From NCBI GenBank assembly GCA_949825045.1, contig OX463808.1, forward strand, positions 32,363,674-32,427,673: 64,000 bases of DNA, given 5' to 3'. This DNA comes from Argyresthia goedartella. Taxonomy: Eukaryota > Arthropoda > Insecta > Lepidoptera > Argyresthiidae. A model generated the notes under the pieces. The model was given only the letters and a program-made list of their open reading frames with translations. It was not told where the DNA came from and ran no database searches. Positions 9,456 to 18,972 of this stretch are shown here, one piece after another. Each line of letters opens with the position of its first letter. Position 1 is the stretch's first letter. The translations under genes were made by a program, and so were the position numbers.

Positions 9456-9823
9456 ATCATAGGCTACCCAAGAGAGCGCTTACTAATATAGATTTACTTA
9501 AATATGGTCAAAACATTCCATTTTTCAGAGGAGTGTTTATGAGGGATGATTTACCTCAGCATCCATTAAAAAAGGAATGTGCTATTATGAATCTTGACAA
9601 TTCTGAGAATGCTGGAACTCATTGGGTAGCCTATGCAAAATTAGATAATTATGTAGAGTATTATGATAGTTATGGTAATTTAAAGCCACCAGAAGAATTA
9701 ATCAAATACATAGGACCAAATATATTTTATAATTATGATAACGATCAGAAACGTAACACATACAAATGTGGTCATTTATGTTTAAAGTTTTTAAATGCCT
9801 TTTGGGATCTAAATAAATACTGA
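9440..9823 (+). CDS. Polinton adenain/Ulp1-like cysteine protease (start unclear)
   Basis: The catalytic residues are 'GTHWVAY' (His), 'YYDSYG' (Asp) and 'YKCGHLCLKF' (Cys). The conserved N-terminal part ('RLPKRALTNIDLLKYG') is encoded upstream of the first AUG in frame (9539), in a frame open from about 9440 with no AUG; the frame even overlaps the end of the preceding gene. So the gene has lost its start, uses a non-AUG start, or depends on frameshift or coupling to the previous frame. Role: maturation of capsid precursors. Family certain, start not. Confidence 0.85.
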
Positions 9824-9852
9824 GTACTTTACGTTTGAGTTCAGTTGTTGCA

Positions 9853-10539
9853 ATGTCTGTGACTCTAACAATCGTTGGTAATAAATCTATTCTCCAATCT
9901 GAATTTACATCTCCTTTGAGTTTAGATGGTAATTATGAGTGTGGTTTATTATTTTTTTCCACATTCAATTCAATTCCTAACATACATGAAAGCAATAACG
10001 TATTTGCATATGGGAATAATGATGTGATAAAAATTCCAAATGGCATTTATGATTTATCTGCTTTAAATGAATATATAAAATCGAAAATGGAGAATTGTAA
10101 CATTATGATTCATCCAAATAACAATACTTTAAAATGTTCTTTATTTTGCACTAAACCAATTGATTTTCGCGTGAAAAATAGTATCGGTGCAATGCTTGGA
10201 TTCTCGAGTACGATTTTGGAAGCGAATAAATGGCATGATTCAACTCATCCAGTGAACATTATACCAGCGTCTGTGATACGAGTCGAATGTGATCTAATAC
10301 AGGGCTCTTTTACAAATGGTTCACCTACACATATAATACATGAATTTGTGCTTAATATTCCATCAGGATATCAAGTTATTGAAGTACCAAAAAACGTTAT
10401 TTATTTCCCAATAAAAAATAAATACATTTCATCAGTAACATTAAAAATTTTGGATTTAGAGGGAAACCTAATTAATTTTAACAACGAAAAAATTCAACTG
10501 CGTCTTCATCTAAGGAAAAGAAATGATAGTCTTCAATGA
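9853..10539 (+). CDS. Polinton minor capsid (penton-like) protein
   Basis: 229 codons from the AUG at 9853; 30 bases separate it from the protease stop. Beta-rich sequence with 'LTIVGNKSILQSEFTSPLSLDGNYECGLL' type start, 'NIPNGIYDLSALNEYI' and 'IGAMLGFS', features I associate with the single-jelly-roll minor capsid protein that sits at the vertices of Polinton capsids. Order protease - minor capsid - major capsid is the usual one. The last 17 bases overlap a small downstream frame. Confidence 0.8.
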   Translation: MSVTLTIVGNKSILQSEFTSPLSLDGNYECGLLFFSTFNSIPNIHESNNVFAYGNNDVIKIPNGIYDLSALNEYIKSKMENCNIMIHPNNNTLKCSLFCTKPIDFRVKNSIGAMLGFSSTILEANKWHDSTHPVNIIPASVIRVECDLIQGSFTNGSPTHIIHEFVLNIPSGYQVIEVPKNVIYFPIKNKYISSVTLKILDLEGNLINFNNEKIQLRLHLRKRNDSLQ

Positions 10540-10684
10540 TAATCATGATGTCTATAAAATAAACAAAAATAATAAATCTAAAGCCATTATCAAGAGCAAC
10601 GTGAAACAAACCACACGTAAAAAGTTAAAAATAATTACAAAAAGTAATAAGGAATTTCTTCAAACTTTGGGGTTTAAAATATGA
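10523..10684 (+). CDS. 53-aa basic protein between the capsid genes
   Basis: AUG at 10523, inside the end of the minor capsid frame; TGA at 10682-10684, overlapping the major capsid AUG (ATGA at 10681-10684). The product is strongly basic (many Lys, 'TTRKKLKIITKSNKEF') and ends 'FLQTLGFKI'. It fills the otherwise empty 141-base gap exactly, and both overlaps match the style of this element. A short linker protein in this place is plausible for Polintons, but no function is assigned; chance opening of an A-rich frame cannot be excluded. Confidence 0.55.
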   Translation: MIVFNDNHDVYKINKNNKSKAIIKSNVKQTTRKKLKIITKSNKEFLQTLGFKI

Positions 10685-11892
10685 GTATTCTAAAAATATC
10701 AGATTATCCGCAGTTCGATAATTCTATCGAAAGTTATGAAACGCATACCTACAATCCCTACAATAATAGCTTTAATGAAAATGATGAAATAAGAATACCA
10801 ATTCATCAGCAAGATATCTACTTACTACCATCATCAAGTGCGATATACATCGAGGGAAAATTTTGTGTGCAGGCTCGAGATCTGGCTGGAGTTATCAAAA
10901 AAAAAAAAGTTAATCTAACTAATAATGCAATTTCCTTTCTATTTCAAGACATTAGATATGAAATGAATGGTGTAGAAATAGATCGTGTACGAAATGTTGG
11001 AATAACAACAACTATGAAATCTTTAGTATCTATGAGTAGTGGAGAAAATAAAGTAGCAGCTATATGGGGTTGGAACATAGACGGATTTCATGATCAAGAT
11101 GGTAGTTTTTACGTCTTACTACCATTAAATAAATTATTAGGCTTTGCAGAAGATTATAGAAAAATAATAATAAATTGTAAACATGAACTAATTCTCAATA
11201 GAACTAGTACAAGTTTAAATAGTGTAGTTACTGACAAAGATGACTCTGTTACAGTAAGTTTACAAAAAGTGCAATGGCGTATGCCTCATATCAAGGTATC
11301 TGACCAGCAAAAGCTTACTTTAATAAAACACTTAGAGAAAGACAAACCTATACAAATCGCATACAGAAATTGGGATCTATGTGAATATCCATTATTACCT
11401 AAATCTACCAAGCATACATGGTCTGTTAAAACAACTTCACAATTAGAGAAACCACGTTATGTTATATTTGGATTACAAACAAATAGAAAAAATAATAATG
11501 TTAAAGACAGTGCCATTTTCGATCATTGTAATTTGAAAAATGTTACTTTATTCTTAAATTCTTACTATTATCCATACGATGCTCTTAATTTGAAATTTGA
11601 TGAAAACAAGTACAATATATTATACGATATGTATGCTAGATTTCGTCAGTCGTTCTATAATCTTCCTGTAGACCCGTTGATTGATCACCTAACATTTAAA
11701 ACTAAAGCTCCGTTGTATGTAATTGATTGTTCACGGCAAAACGAAAATTTAAAAACAGGACCTGTTGATGTACGTTTAGAAATTGAATGTGAAAAGGATA
11801 TTCCGGATAACACAAGCGCATATTGCTTAATAATAAACGATCATCTGGTAGAGTACAGACCTTTAAGTAATATAGTACGAAAAATATCATGA
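10681..11892 (+). CDS. Polinton major capsid protein (double jelly-roll)
   Basis: 403 codons, intact. Starts with 'MSILKISDYPQFDNSIESY' and continues with beta-rich sequence: 'IPIHQQDIYLLPSSSAIYIEG', 'FLFQDIRYEMNGVEIDRVRN', 'RPRYVIFGLQT'-like 'KPRYVIFGLQTNRKNN', and the C-terminal 'DVRLEIECEKDIPDNTSAYCLIINDH', the region seen in Polinton major capsid proteins. Expected to form pseudo-hexagonal trimers of the icosahedral shell. The start overlaps the previous stop and its own stop overlaps the next start (ATGA at 11889-11892). Confidence 0.85.
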   Translation: MSILKISDYPQFDNSIESYETHTYNPYNNSFNENDEIRIPIHQQDIYLLPSSSAIYIEGKFCVQARDLAGVIKKKKVNLTNNAISFLFQDIRYEMNGVEIDRVRNVGITTTMKSLVSMSSGENKVAAIWGWNIDGFHDQDGSFYVLLPLNKLLGFAEDYRKIIINCKHELILNRTSTSLNSVVTDKDDSVTVSLQKVQWRMPHIKVSDQQKLTLIKHLEKDKPIQIAYRNWDLCEYPLLPKSTKHTWSVKTTSQLEKPRYVIFGLQTNRKNNNVKDSAIFDHCNLKNVTLFLNSYYYPYDALNLKFDENKYNILYDMYARFRQSFYNLPVDPLIDHLTFKTKAPLYVIDCSRQNENLKTGPVDVRLEIECEKDIPDNTSAYCLIINDHLVEYRPLSNIVRKIS

Positions 11893-12371
11893 AATCATCA
11901 GCTATTGTAGATGTACAAGGATTCAGAAGAGAAAATAATGAATTTATTATTAAAGAAATTGCTATCATTTGTGGTGATCAAGTTCAAGTTTTATTAATTC
12001 TTCCACCTTTTTCATTTCACCACCTTACATACACAGAAAAGATGCAAATCAGATGGATAGAACGAAATAGAAAAATTTTCTGGAATGATGGCTTCATTAC
12101 CTATGACAATTTTTTAATGAACACGCAGCCATTCTTGGTTGACAAAACAATTTATTGTAAAGGGGTAGAAAAAGCGACTTGGATTAAGAATATATTTAAT
12201 CATGATGATGTTATAAATTTAGAATACGTTAAATGTCCTAGTTTGTTAAGTTTGCATAAAGAATATAGATTTTGTAATGATATTTTAAATTGTATGTATC
12301 ATCCTTCATTTTGTGCACTAAAAAATGTTACATGTTTAAAAAAATGGTGTACTTTTTTAAAAATAATATAA
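11889..12371 (+). CDS. conserved Polinton-terminal protein, possibly RNase H-fold
   Basis: 160 codons. Starts 'MKSSAIVDVQGFRRENNEF' then 'IKEIAII', a strand-Asp-strand-strand pattern reminiscent of RNase H-like or DEDD exonuclease folds. Continues 'LTYTEKMQIRWIERNRKIFW', and ends with a Cys/His cluster ('FCNDILNCMYHPSFCALKNVTC') that could bind zinc. I recall unannotated insect proteins of the same build (VDVQGF...KEVAI...WIERN). Overlaps the major capsid stop by ATGA. Nuclease role is a hypothesis; only the first acidic residue is obvious. Confidence 0.6.
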   Translation: MKSSAIVDVQGFRRENNEFIIKEIAIICGDQVQVLLILPPFSFHHLTYTEKMQIRWIERNRKIFWNDGFITYDNFLMNTQPFLVDKTIYCKGVEKATWIKNIFNHDDVINLEYVKCPSLLSLHKEYRFCNDILNCMYHPSFCALKNVTCLKKWCTFLKII

Positions 12372-12600
12372 ACCATCGTTGAAATATCTTTTTTTTATTT
12401 TTCAAATACCTTATTTCCTTTTGTAATTTATAAGAAATATATACGCATAGCGTAGGCGGCGTACCCGTCCTATCAGATAAAAAAAAACAGTAAGATTCTG
12501 TAGCTCAGATCGTCATCAGTCAACATAAGCAATTGAAAAGAGCTGCAGTACGAATCAGACACACTTCAGAATAAACAGGTTGCCGTTTAAAACCTGCAGG
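12372..12600. other. non-coding right flank of the Polinton
   Basis: AT-rich sequence with a T-rich patch just after the last Polinton gene, then an A9 run and a more complex segment to 12,600. No gene. The right terminal repeat may start here but no inverted partner was found in 1-930. Confidence 0.4.
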
Positions 12601-12697
12601 GTAGGATAACATTGCGGGGTTTTGCAGCACAAATCGAGCGGAGCGAGCGAAGCGAGCGGCGCGAATTTGTGATGCAGAACCCCCAATGTTACCCTAC
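12601..12697. mobile_element. 97-bp near-perfect foldback element
   Basis: The whole unit is an imperfect palindrome: GTAGGATAACATTG... at the left and ...CAATGTTACCCTAC at the right, meeting in a GC-rich centre (GAGCGAGCGAAGCGAGCGG) that is itself repetitive. No coding capacity. It abuts the BEL fragment and separates it from Polinton sequence. A MITE-like foldback is the simplest reading; flanking duplication not evident. Confidence 0.6.
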
Positions 12698-12700
12698 TAA

Positions 12701-13325
12701 TAAAGTGGATATTGGAACGGCCCTCTCCCGTCGGGGTATACAGTGGACCTTCAGCCCACCGAGTTGCCCCCACTGGGGTGGGATTTTTGAGGCCGTAGTT
12801 AAGTCAGCGAAGACGCACTTAGGGCGTATAGTAGGTCAGACCGCGCTGACTTTTGAGGAGCTCGCGACATTGTTTTGTAAGAACGAGGCCGTTCTCAATT
12901 CGCGACCGTTGTGTCCGCTCAGCTCGGATCCAAATGACCTGGAGGCTCTGACCCCAGGCCATTTCTTGATAGGACAGCCACTTAACGCGTTGCCCGAGCA
13001 CCCCTTCGAGGGAGTGAAATTGTATCGGTTGTCAAGGTATCAGATGTTGCAGCAGTTTACTCAGAATTTCTGGAAGCGTTGGTCGCTCGAGTATCTGCAT
13101 ATCTTACAACAGCGCCTTAAGTGGACTGACAAAACCAGCCCCCCTAGTGTTGGTGACCTCGTGCTGGTTAAGGATGCTAACCTACCGCCACTACGTTGGC
13201 GCAGGGGGCGCATTGTTAACTTGTTCCCTGGCAAGGACGGGACCCCCCGGTCTGCAGAGGTTCTAGTAGGAGGCTCGGTACTAAAACGAGCGGTAGCAAC
13301 GTTGTCTCGGCTGCCCGTAGATTAA
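12701..13325 (+). pseudogene. BEL/Pao pol 3' end (integrase C-terminal part), 5'-truncated
   Basis: About 207 codons, open to the TAA at 13,323. Contains 'SRRGIQWTFSPPSCPHWGG', 'FEAVVKSAKTHLGRI', 'LTPGHFLIGQPL' and 'VGDLVLVKDANLPPLRWRRG', which match the C-terminal integrase of the full BEL element at 56-63 kb closely by eye. The N-terminal four fifths of pol and all of gag are missing, so it is a relic joined to a foldback element at its 5' side. Confidence 0.9.
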
Positions 13326-13357
13326 GGGACAGGTGGGTGCCTGTCCGGGCGGGTGAT

Positions 13358-13859
13358 TGTTCGATTCAAAATCGATACTCGATCTATGGTTCCGGTACGG
13401 CCATTTTGAATTTGACGTTGCGGCCATCTTGGCAGTTTTTTGACAACTGACAGACGAAAAGCCCCCGTAATGTGACGCGTATTGATTTTGGGCATTAAAA
13501 TTAAATCGTAAGCCATCTGCAATTGTATTCGGGCTCCTCTCAGGATTGTCTTATAGCTGAGTGTATTGTGGTTCTCCGAACCAGATAAAGTTCGTATTTG
13601 GAACACTGTGTGCGTCGAAGCTGGCCTGCCAGCCATACCTGGTTGGCTGAAGAACCTGTCTACCAAGAAGAGCCTAGGGTGCACCCAGGCCTTGCAGAGA
13701 GACAGGTGTTTGACGGGAACGAAGCACAGACCAGGTCAGATAGAATCTATTACTTAGCTCGGTGAATCGCCGACGTTCTTGCTTCTTGGCATCTGATCGC
13801 TACGCTACCTCGTAGCTATGGGCCCCTGCGAGGTCATCGGGTGCCGAGAGGCCTGAACA
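13358..13859 (+). repeat. putative 3' LTR of the truncated BEL element
   Basis: After the pol stop comes a short hairpin (13,327-13,346) and GGGCGGGTGAT, then TGTTCGATTC, placed exactly as the LTR start TGTTTAATAT in the better preserved BEL copy. A TG...CA unit would end at ...CTGAACA (13,859), giving 502 bases, close to the 519-522 of the other copy, though the sequence is of a different family. The 3' limit is inferred from where LINE-A coding begins. Confidence 0.5.
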
Positions 13860-15875
13860 ACTGCTCTACAATATCTCACATCTTCCGTCCAACAAGCAAT
13901 CGATGCTAATACTTGCTCTAAAAAACTTTCACGTCGTCTCAAGGTAATTAAACCCTGGATCACACCAGGCCTTATAAAGTGCATGCGTAATAGAGACAGA
14001 TTACATAAAAAGTCAACTGCCGCACCGGAAAACCTCATTCTCAAAATCACTTATAAAAGATACCGTAACTTCTGTAATAATCTTCTTAAAAAACTCAAGA
14101 GAACCCATGAAAAGCATGAACTTTCTAAGGCTTGCAACAACTCTAAGGAGTTATGGAAAACCATAAAAGGGATCACAAACACTGCCAAGTCAAAAAGCGT
14201 TGCTACTGAGTTGTTGGGACCATCTGCCAATCAAAATACTACCGACGATGTAAATAAATTCTTCGTAAATGTTGGTAAGGACCTTGCTGAAAATATTAAG
14301 AAAGCAGTGGGTCCAACACTTTCCAACAATCCTACATTTCTACCGAGCAGATGTAAATCCTCATTTGCCTTACTAGGGACCGATATGAGTGAAGTGGAAA
14401 GATTAATACTTGGCTTGAAGAACGTGTGCGCTGTTGGTTGGGATAACATCTCAAACCGTGTACTTAAGCTCCACAAAAACTTCTTTATTCCACCTCTAAC
14501 ATATATCTTCAATATGTGTCTTACTGATGGCGTCTTCCCCGAGTCCTTAAAGCGATCGATGGTGCTCCCTATACACAAGGCAGGTGACAGAGATCGTGTC
14601 AACAACTACAGACCAATTTCTATCCTGCCTTCTATATCTAAAATACTGGAACGAATCATCAACTCACGTCTAACTAAATATCTTGAATCAAACAAACTAT
14701 TATCTGCCTGCCAATTTGGGTTTCGAAATGACATCTCCACCAGTGATGCTGTGCACGAACTCACTGACTATGTGGTAAAGAACCTTGATAAAGGGCAGAA
14801 GGTTATAGGCATTTTCCTTGACCTTGCTAAGGCGTTTGACACGGTCTCTGTCCCTATCCTCTTGGAAAAACTAGATCGACTTGGTATACGAGGGGTACAG
14901 TTGAAGCTTTTTGAGGAATATCTCACCGGTCGCTTTCAGTATGTAAAAATCGGAGATCACTGTAGTGGTGATCTACCTATTGCGTACGGTGTCCCACAGG
15001 GCAGTATATTGGGCCCCACTCTATTTCTCATTTACATCAATGAACTATGTGACCTAAGTCCCGAAAATGGCAGAGTGATTACATATGCTGACGACACTGC
15101 CCTTTTATTCTCGGCAAAAACTTGGGAAGAGACCTATGAGGTTGCCCAGCGGGGATTTAATCAAGCCACCCAATGGCTTCAGGACAACATTTTGACGCTT
15201 AACTCGGATAAGACTAAATATGTTACCTTCTCCATTAGAAACAGTCAGAGCACATACGACGGTTCGATAACTGCTCACAACTGCATAGACCCTAGTAGTG
15301 GAACCTGCTATTGCCCAGCCCTAGTTAAAACCTCAACTATTAAATATCTCGGTGTTCTTCTCGACCAAAATCTCACGTTTGGTCCTCATATTCACTTGGT
15401 AACTGGCAGAATCCGCAAACTTATATATATTTTCAAAATACTTCGCCATGTCGCTGATGCCGGGTTGATAAAACGAGTTTATATGGCACTCTGTCAATCT
15501 GTGCTATCCTACTGCATTACCTCGTGGGGAGGCGCTTCCAAGACATCTATCCTTCAATTAGAACGTGCCCAAAGAGCTGTACTCAAGGTTTCCACTTTCC
15601 GTCCCCTTGTTTTCCCCACTGATCTCCTTTATAATTCTTGTGACGTACTTACGGTCAGACAACTATTTATGTATCACACTGTCTTAAAACAGCATTCTTA
15701 TTTAACATATAGCCCCTATCTGCTGACCAGACGGCGGAAGGATAGAGTCTGTTTGGATTATACATTATTCCGAACATCCTTTGCCCATAAATTCTTCTGC
15801 TTCCTCGGTCCTTTCATATATAATAGAATTAATAGAATAGCTAATATTTATTCCCTCACCAACTATAAACTTTAA
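13860..15875 (+). CDS. LINE-A reverse transcriptase (ORF2 3' part)
   Basis: The frame is open from about 13,857 to the TAA at 15,873, roughly 670 codons, without a stop. Linker 'VIKPWITPGLIKCMRNRDR' precedes the RT. RT motifs: 'NNYRPISILPSISKILERI', 'QFGFRNDISTSDAV', 'GIFLDLAKAFDTV' (catalytic Asp), 'GVPQGSILGPTLFLIYINE', and 'ITYADDTALLF' (YADD). The thumb and C-terminal domain ('LSYCITSWGGASKTSI') are present. No endonuclease because of 5' truncation. The intact frame implies a rather recent insertion. Confidence 0.9.
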   Translation, partial: TALQYLTSSVQQAIDANTCSKKLSRRLKVIKPWITPGLIKCMRNRDRLHKKSTAAPENLILKITYKRYRNFCNNLLKKLKRTHEKHELSKACNNSKELWKTIKGITNTAKSKSVATELLGPSANQNTTDDVNKFFVNVGKDLAENIKKAVGPTLSNNPTFLPSRCKSSFALLGTDMSEVERLILGLKNVCAVGWDNISNRVLKLHKNFFIPPLTYIFNMCLTDGVFPESLKRSMVLPIHKAGDRDRVNNYRPISILPSISKILERIINSRLTKYLESNKLLSACQFGFRNDISTSDAVHELTDYVVKNLDKGQKVIGIFLDLAKAFDTVSVPILLEKLDRLGIRGVQLKLFEEYLTGRFQYVKIGDHCSGDLPIAYGVPQGSILGPTLFLIYINELCDLSPENGRVITYADDTALLFSAKTWEETYEVAQRGFNQATQWLQDNILTLNSDKTKYVTFSIRNSQSTYDGSITAHNCIDPSSGTCYCPALVKTSTIKYLGVLLDQNLTFGPHIHLVTGRIRKLIYIFKILRHVADAGLIKRVYMALCQSVLSYCITSWGGASKTSILQLERAQRAVLKVSTFRPLVFPTDLLYNSCDVLTVRQLFMYHTVLKQHSYLTYSPYLLTRRRKDRVCLDYTLFRTSFAHKFFCFLGPFIYNRINRIANIYSLTNYKL

Positions 15876-16430
15876 AAGATTGTCTATAAAACATTGCAAT
15901 CACTTAATTATGACAAAACGGAGGACCTACTGATCATAACTACCTAGCTACCTTCATAAAGGTGCACAAGGCAGTTCATCAATTCATCTGTTAAAAAATA
16001 TATATATATATATATAACGCATACTTTATATTAATCTGACTTGTACACTATATTGACATAGTAACGTTGTTTTGTAATTATTTTTATTACCTCACACACC
16101 CTCTCACACACACTCACTCATACTCATACTACACACAGAGAGGCTCACCCACTCACCCACACACCCATTTTTTTTCATATTTTTATAACTTTGTCTTTAG
16201 TCAGTATTAGTCAGTAATTTTTGTATAAAAAGTGTCCGTGTAACTTAAATTAGCTTTATATATATATTATAGGAAGAGCACTGTAGTCTGAAATACAGGT
16301 TTACACCTAGCTCAGGCTCAGATGACTCAATTATCATGTGTCACATTTTAGCTAAGGGCCTCAAATATTGTAAACGTTTTCTGTTTCTTTTCTTTGAATA
16401 AATAAATATTTGATATTTGATATAATTATT
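13860..16430 (+). mobile_element. LINE-A: 5'-truncated Jockey/CR1-like non-LTR retrotransposon
   Basis: Only the end of ORF2 and the 3' UTR remain. The 3' UTR contains an (AT)n run near 15,989-16,016, a CA/CT-rich stretch 16,091-16,170, and ends in AATAAATAAATATTTGATATTTGATATA, a repetitive tail of the kind used by these LINEs. The 5' end starts directly after the putative BEL LTR, as expected from incomplete target-primed reverse transcription. Confidence 0.8.
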
Positions 16431-17205
16431 TAGGTTTATCTAACAAAACAAGTATCTAAAATTCGTATGACTACAAATAATTACGTTATTTCCTTCTCAT
16501 TCGTCACCATAACCGGTCAACAAACATATTGGACTGATGGATGAGAGAAATCACAATATCAAATCATATAAAAATATATCTAAATAGTCTATATGTAGTT
16601 TATTAGTAGGGAAACAACTGTGATATGAGCAACTGACCTTTCTGCAACAAATTAATTAAGTGCTTTGTACCCAGTATCATCGCCTGAGACTTATCCGGAT
16701 TGTCTAATAGCCCATACGAAAGAGCCCATTTCCTGATGTTGTCGAGGTCAGCATTCAAAGCCTCTACAGTCGAAGTCAGATCACACAGGGGAAAATGCCG
16801 ATAAATTTGAAGGTCATCTGCATAGAGTTGATACGAGGAAGACAATACATCCGAGATGGAATTGATGAAAACTGAGAAGAGAAGAGGAGAAAGGATGCCA
16901 TCCATCGGAACACCTGTAGAGTGCTTGCACCATTCCGTAGTGACCTCTTCAGACTTGATGCGCTGCTGGCGGTCTCTCAGGCAAGAGTCAAACCAGCAAG
17001 CCGAGTGTGAAGAGACATTGAGTGATTTTATGATTTCAACAAGTATATCGAAGTCGACGCAGTTGAAGGCGCTGCCAAAGTCAAGGAGAGTCAGGATTGT
17101 GAGCTGCTTCTTATCTATTGCCAGTTGGATATCGTCAGTTACCTTAAGCAGTGCGTTGGTGGTGGTGGTATGCTCTAGCCTAAAACCAGACTGAAAAGGG
17201 TTCAG

Positions 17206-17731
17206 TTAATCCATGTAGGAAAGGTACGAGGACAGCTGGGAGTGGACAATTGATTCAAGGACTTTGGAAAGGATTGGTAGGATGGGAATGGGACGGAACT
17301 CTTTGAAGGAGGACGGGTTAGACGTTTTAGGCAGAGGTATCACTAATGATCTTTTCCACTGGCTTGGAAAGCAGTACCTGCTCAGCGACGCGTTAATTAT
17401 ATGCGTTATGGGTGGTAAAACATTATCGAGTTCACTGAATAGCATCTGAGAGCAGATCTTGTCATCACCTACAGCCTTGGACGAGATTTCTAGAATATCT
17501 TTCTTTACTGCGCCAACTCCTACAGACCTGAGGTTGAAAGGTAAGCTACTGGATGTCGTTCTGGTGCACAAATTACGAAGGGTAGCACCTTTGACAGAGT
17601 GGTCCATCACGACAGGGGAGACGGCAAATAATTTGTTGAGACCGTTTAGGTCGACACTACCGGCAACTGCGTCCTGGGACTTACCAACACCGAGAGTCTT
17701 CAGGAACTTCCAAACCTGTGCAGGAGTGTAG
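17206..17731 (-). pseudogene. LINE-B reverse transcriptase N-terminal part
   Basis: Contains fingers-domain sequence 'SVGVGAVKKDILEISSKAVG', 'VLPPITHIINASLSRYCFP', 'PILSKVLESIVHSQLSSYL'. Joined by frame changes to the palm at 16,603-16,905 with YADD. Several frameshifts and stops make it inactive. The residues GDDKI replace the usual G-x-D-x-I stretch, consistent with the family. Confidence 0.75.
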
Positions 17732-18291
17732 CTCTCGATATTCTCCTAGATGTGGCGGTGTTTGGCATCTCGACAAAGACGGGTGCACCGATTACGGAGA
17801 TGTTTGTATGTAAAGAGATTATCGTCTGTCGGTTCCTTCTTATATCTTCATTTGGCACGGTTTCTCTGGGCCATCAGACCATTGATGGTGTCGGTAAGCC
17901 AAGGCGCAGGGAAATGTTTCAACCTAACCGTTTTGACAGGAGCGTGTTTGTCGAACAAACTTAAGACAATCGAGTTGAAATACTGGACTTTGTCATCGAT
18001 GGTCACACTACAGACGACAGGAGACCACACTATAGAAGCGGCGTCAGAGTTAAGGGAGCTGAGATTCATACCCTTGAAACTGCGAATATCCAGGAATTTT
18101 GGCGTTAAGTTGGCCATGCGTAGCAACCGTAGATCTATTAGAAACAATCACAAGATCCAGAAGAGAGGGGGTGCAGTGGGGCTGGAAGTGAGTTGCACTC
18201 AGGGGAAGAATATTTAAATTTAGGGAGCTGAAGATAGACTGGAGTTTGGCTGAGCAAACATCATTTTTATGTAAACAGGTATTGAAATCAC

Positions 18292-18972
18292 CTAGGATAA
18301 GTGTGTCACTGTAAAGGGGAGATAGTTCATTAAAGATGCTTTCAAAAGAGTCAAAGTAGTCGATAGGGAGAGAGGGGCTATAGAAGACACCCAGAAGGAC
18401 CTTAGTGTGATGCAGGCAGGTTCAGCGGATCCAGAGTACAGACTGGGTGAGTGGCTGCTGACATTGCAAGAAATGTCGGAACAAAAGTAAATAGCAACAC
18501 CGCCACCAGCCTTACCTGTTCTATCATTCCGATAGAGCCTGTGCTCCGGCAGAGCATATAAGGTAAAAGGAAGAGAGAGTTTAAGAAATGATTCGGAGAT
18601 CAGAATACCATGAATGCTCTGATTGGTGAAGGAGTCGATAAGGTCGGTATGACTGGAATGAATGCTCTGAGCATTTATGTGAACGACATTGAAGTTCCTA
18701 CCGAGGTTGGAAAACACACGTTTGAGGGCAATAGGCAAAACTTCGTTCGTGGACGGCAATTCACTTCCCACGCTATCGGAATCTTCACTTTCGGAGCAGG
18801 AGAAGAACCTATCACTTAAGTTGTAGGTATCCATATAAGTCATTATCATATAATAAATCAAAAATAGGATAATAAAAAATATACGTGTGACTATATATAT
18901 TTTATATGAGTGACGTGTATTTGATGTAAACTGGCCCATTGTTTTTCGGTTACAGAATTTTGTCTTTGTCAT
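18292..18972 (-). pseudogene. LINE-B ORF2 start with AP endonuclease N-terminus
   Basis: 227 codons. After a hydrophobic/acidic leader the EN domain begins ('NVVHINAQSI'), with the catalytic Glu in 'ILISESFLK' and 'YRNDRTGKAGGGVAIYF'. The frame is lost after about 200 residues and continues in other frames down to 17,848. Endonuclease would nick the target for reverse transcription. Confidence 0.75.

Larger units (their letters stand above)
931..12540 (+). mobile_element. Polinton/Maverick (polintovirus-like DNA transposon)
   Basis: The block holds the diagnostic set: protein-primed family B DNA polymerase, FtsK/A32-type packaging ATPase, retroviral-type integrase with chromodomain-like tail, adenain-like protease, and minor plus double-jelly-roll major capsid proteins. 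All genes but one run on the plus strand with very short spacing and several overlaps. Only the integrase is clearly broken, and the protease lacks an AUG at the expected place. I found no terminal inverted repeats or 6-bp target duplication, so the stated limits are the outer genes plus a short flank. The right side ends near a foldback element and a BEL fragment, suggesting truncation there. Confidence 0.93.

Noticed and set aside
1..12600. Polinton terminal inverted repeats
   Set aside because: I compared both outer flanks by eye for inverted similarity and for an AG...CT boundary with 6-bp duplication and found none convincing.
13322..13757. Frames inside the BEL LTR as genes
   Set aside because: They lie in LTR sequence on opposite strands with no motif.
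17264..18217. Plus-strand frames at 17.2-18.2 kb as genes
   Set aside because: They are antisense shadows of the LINE-B endonuclease and RT.
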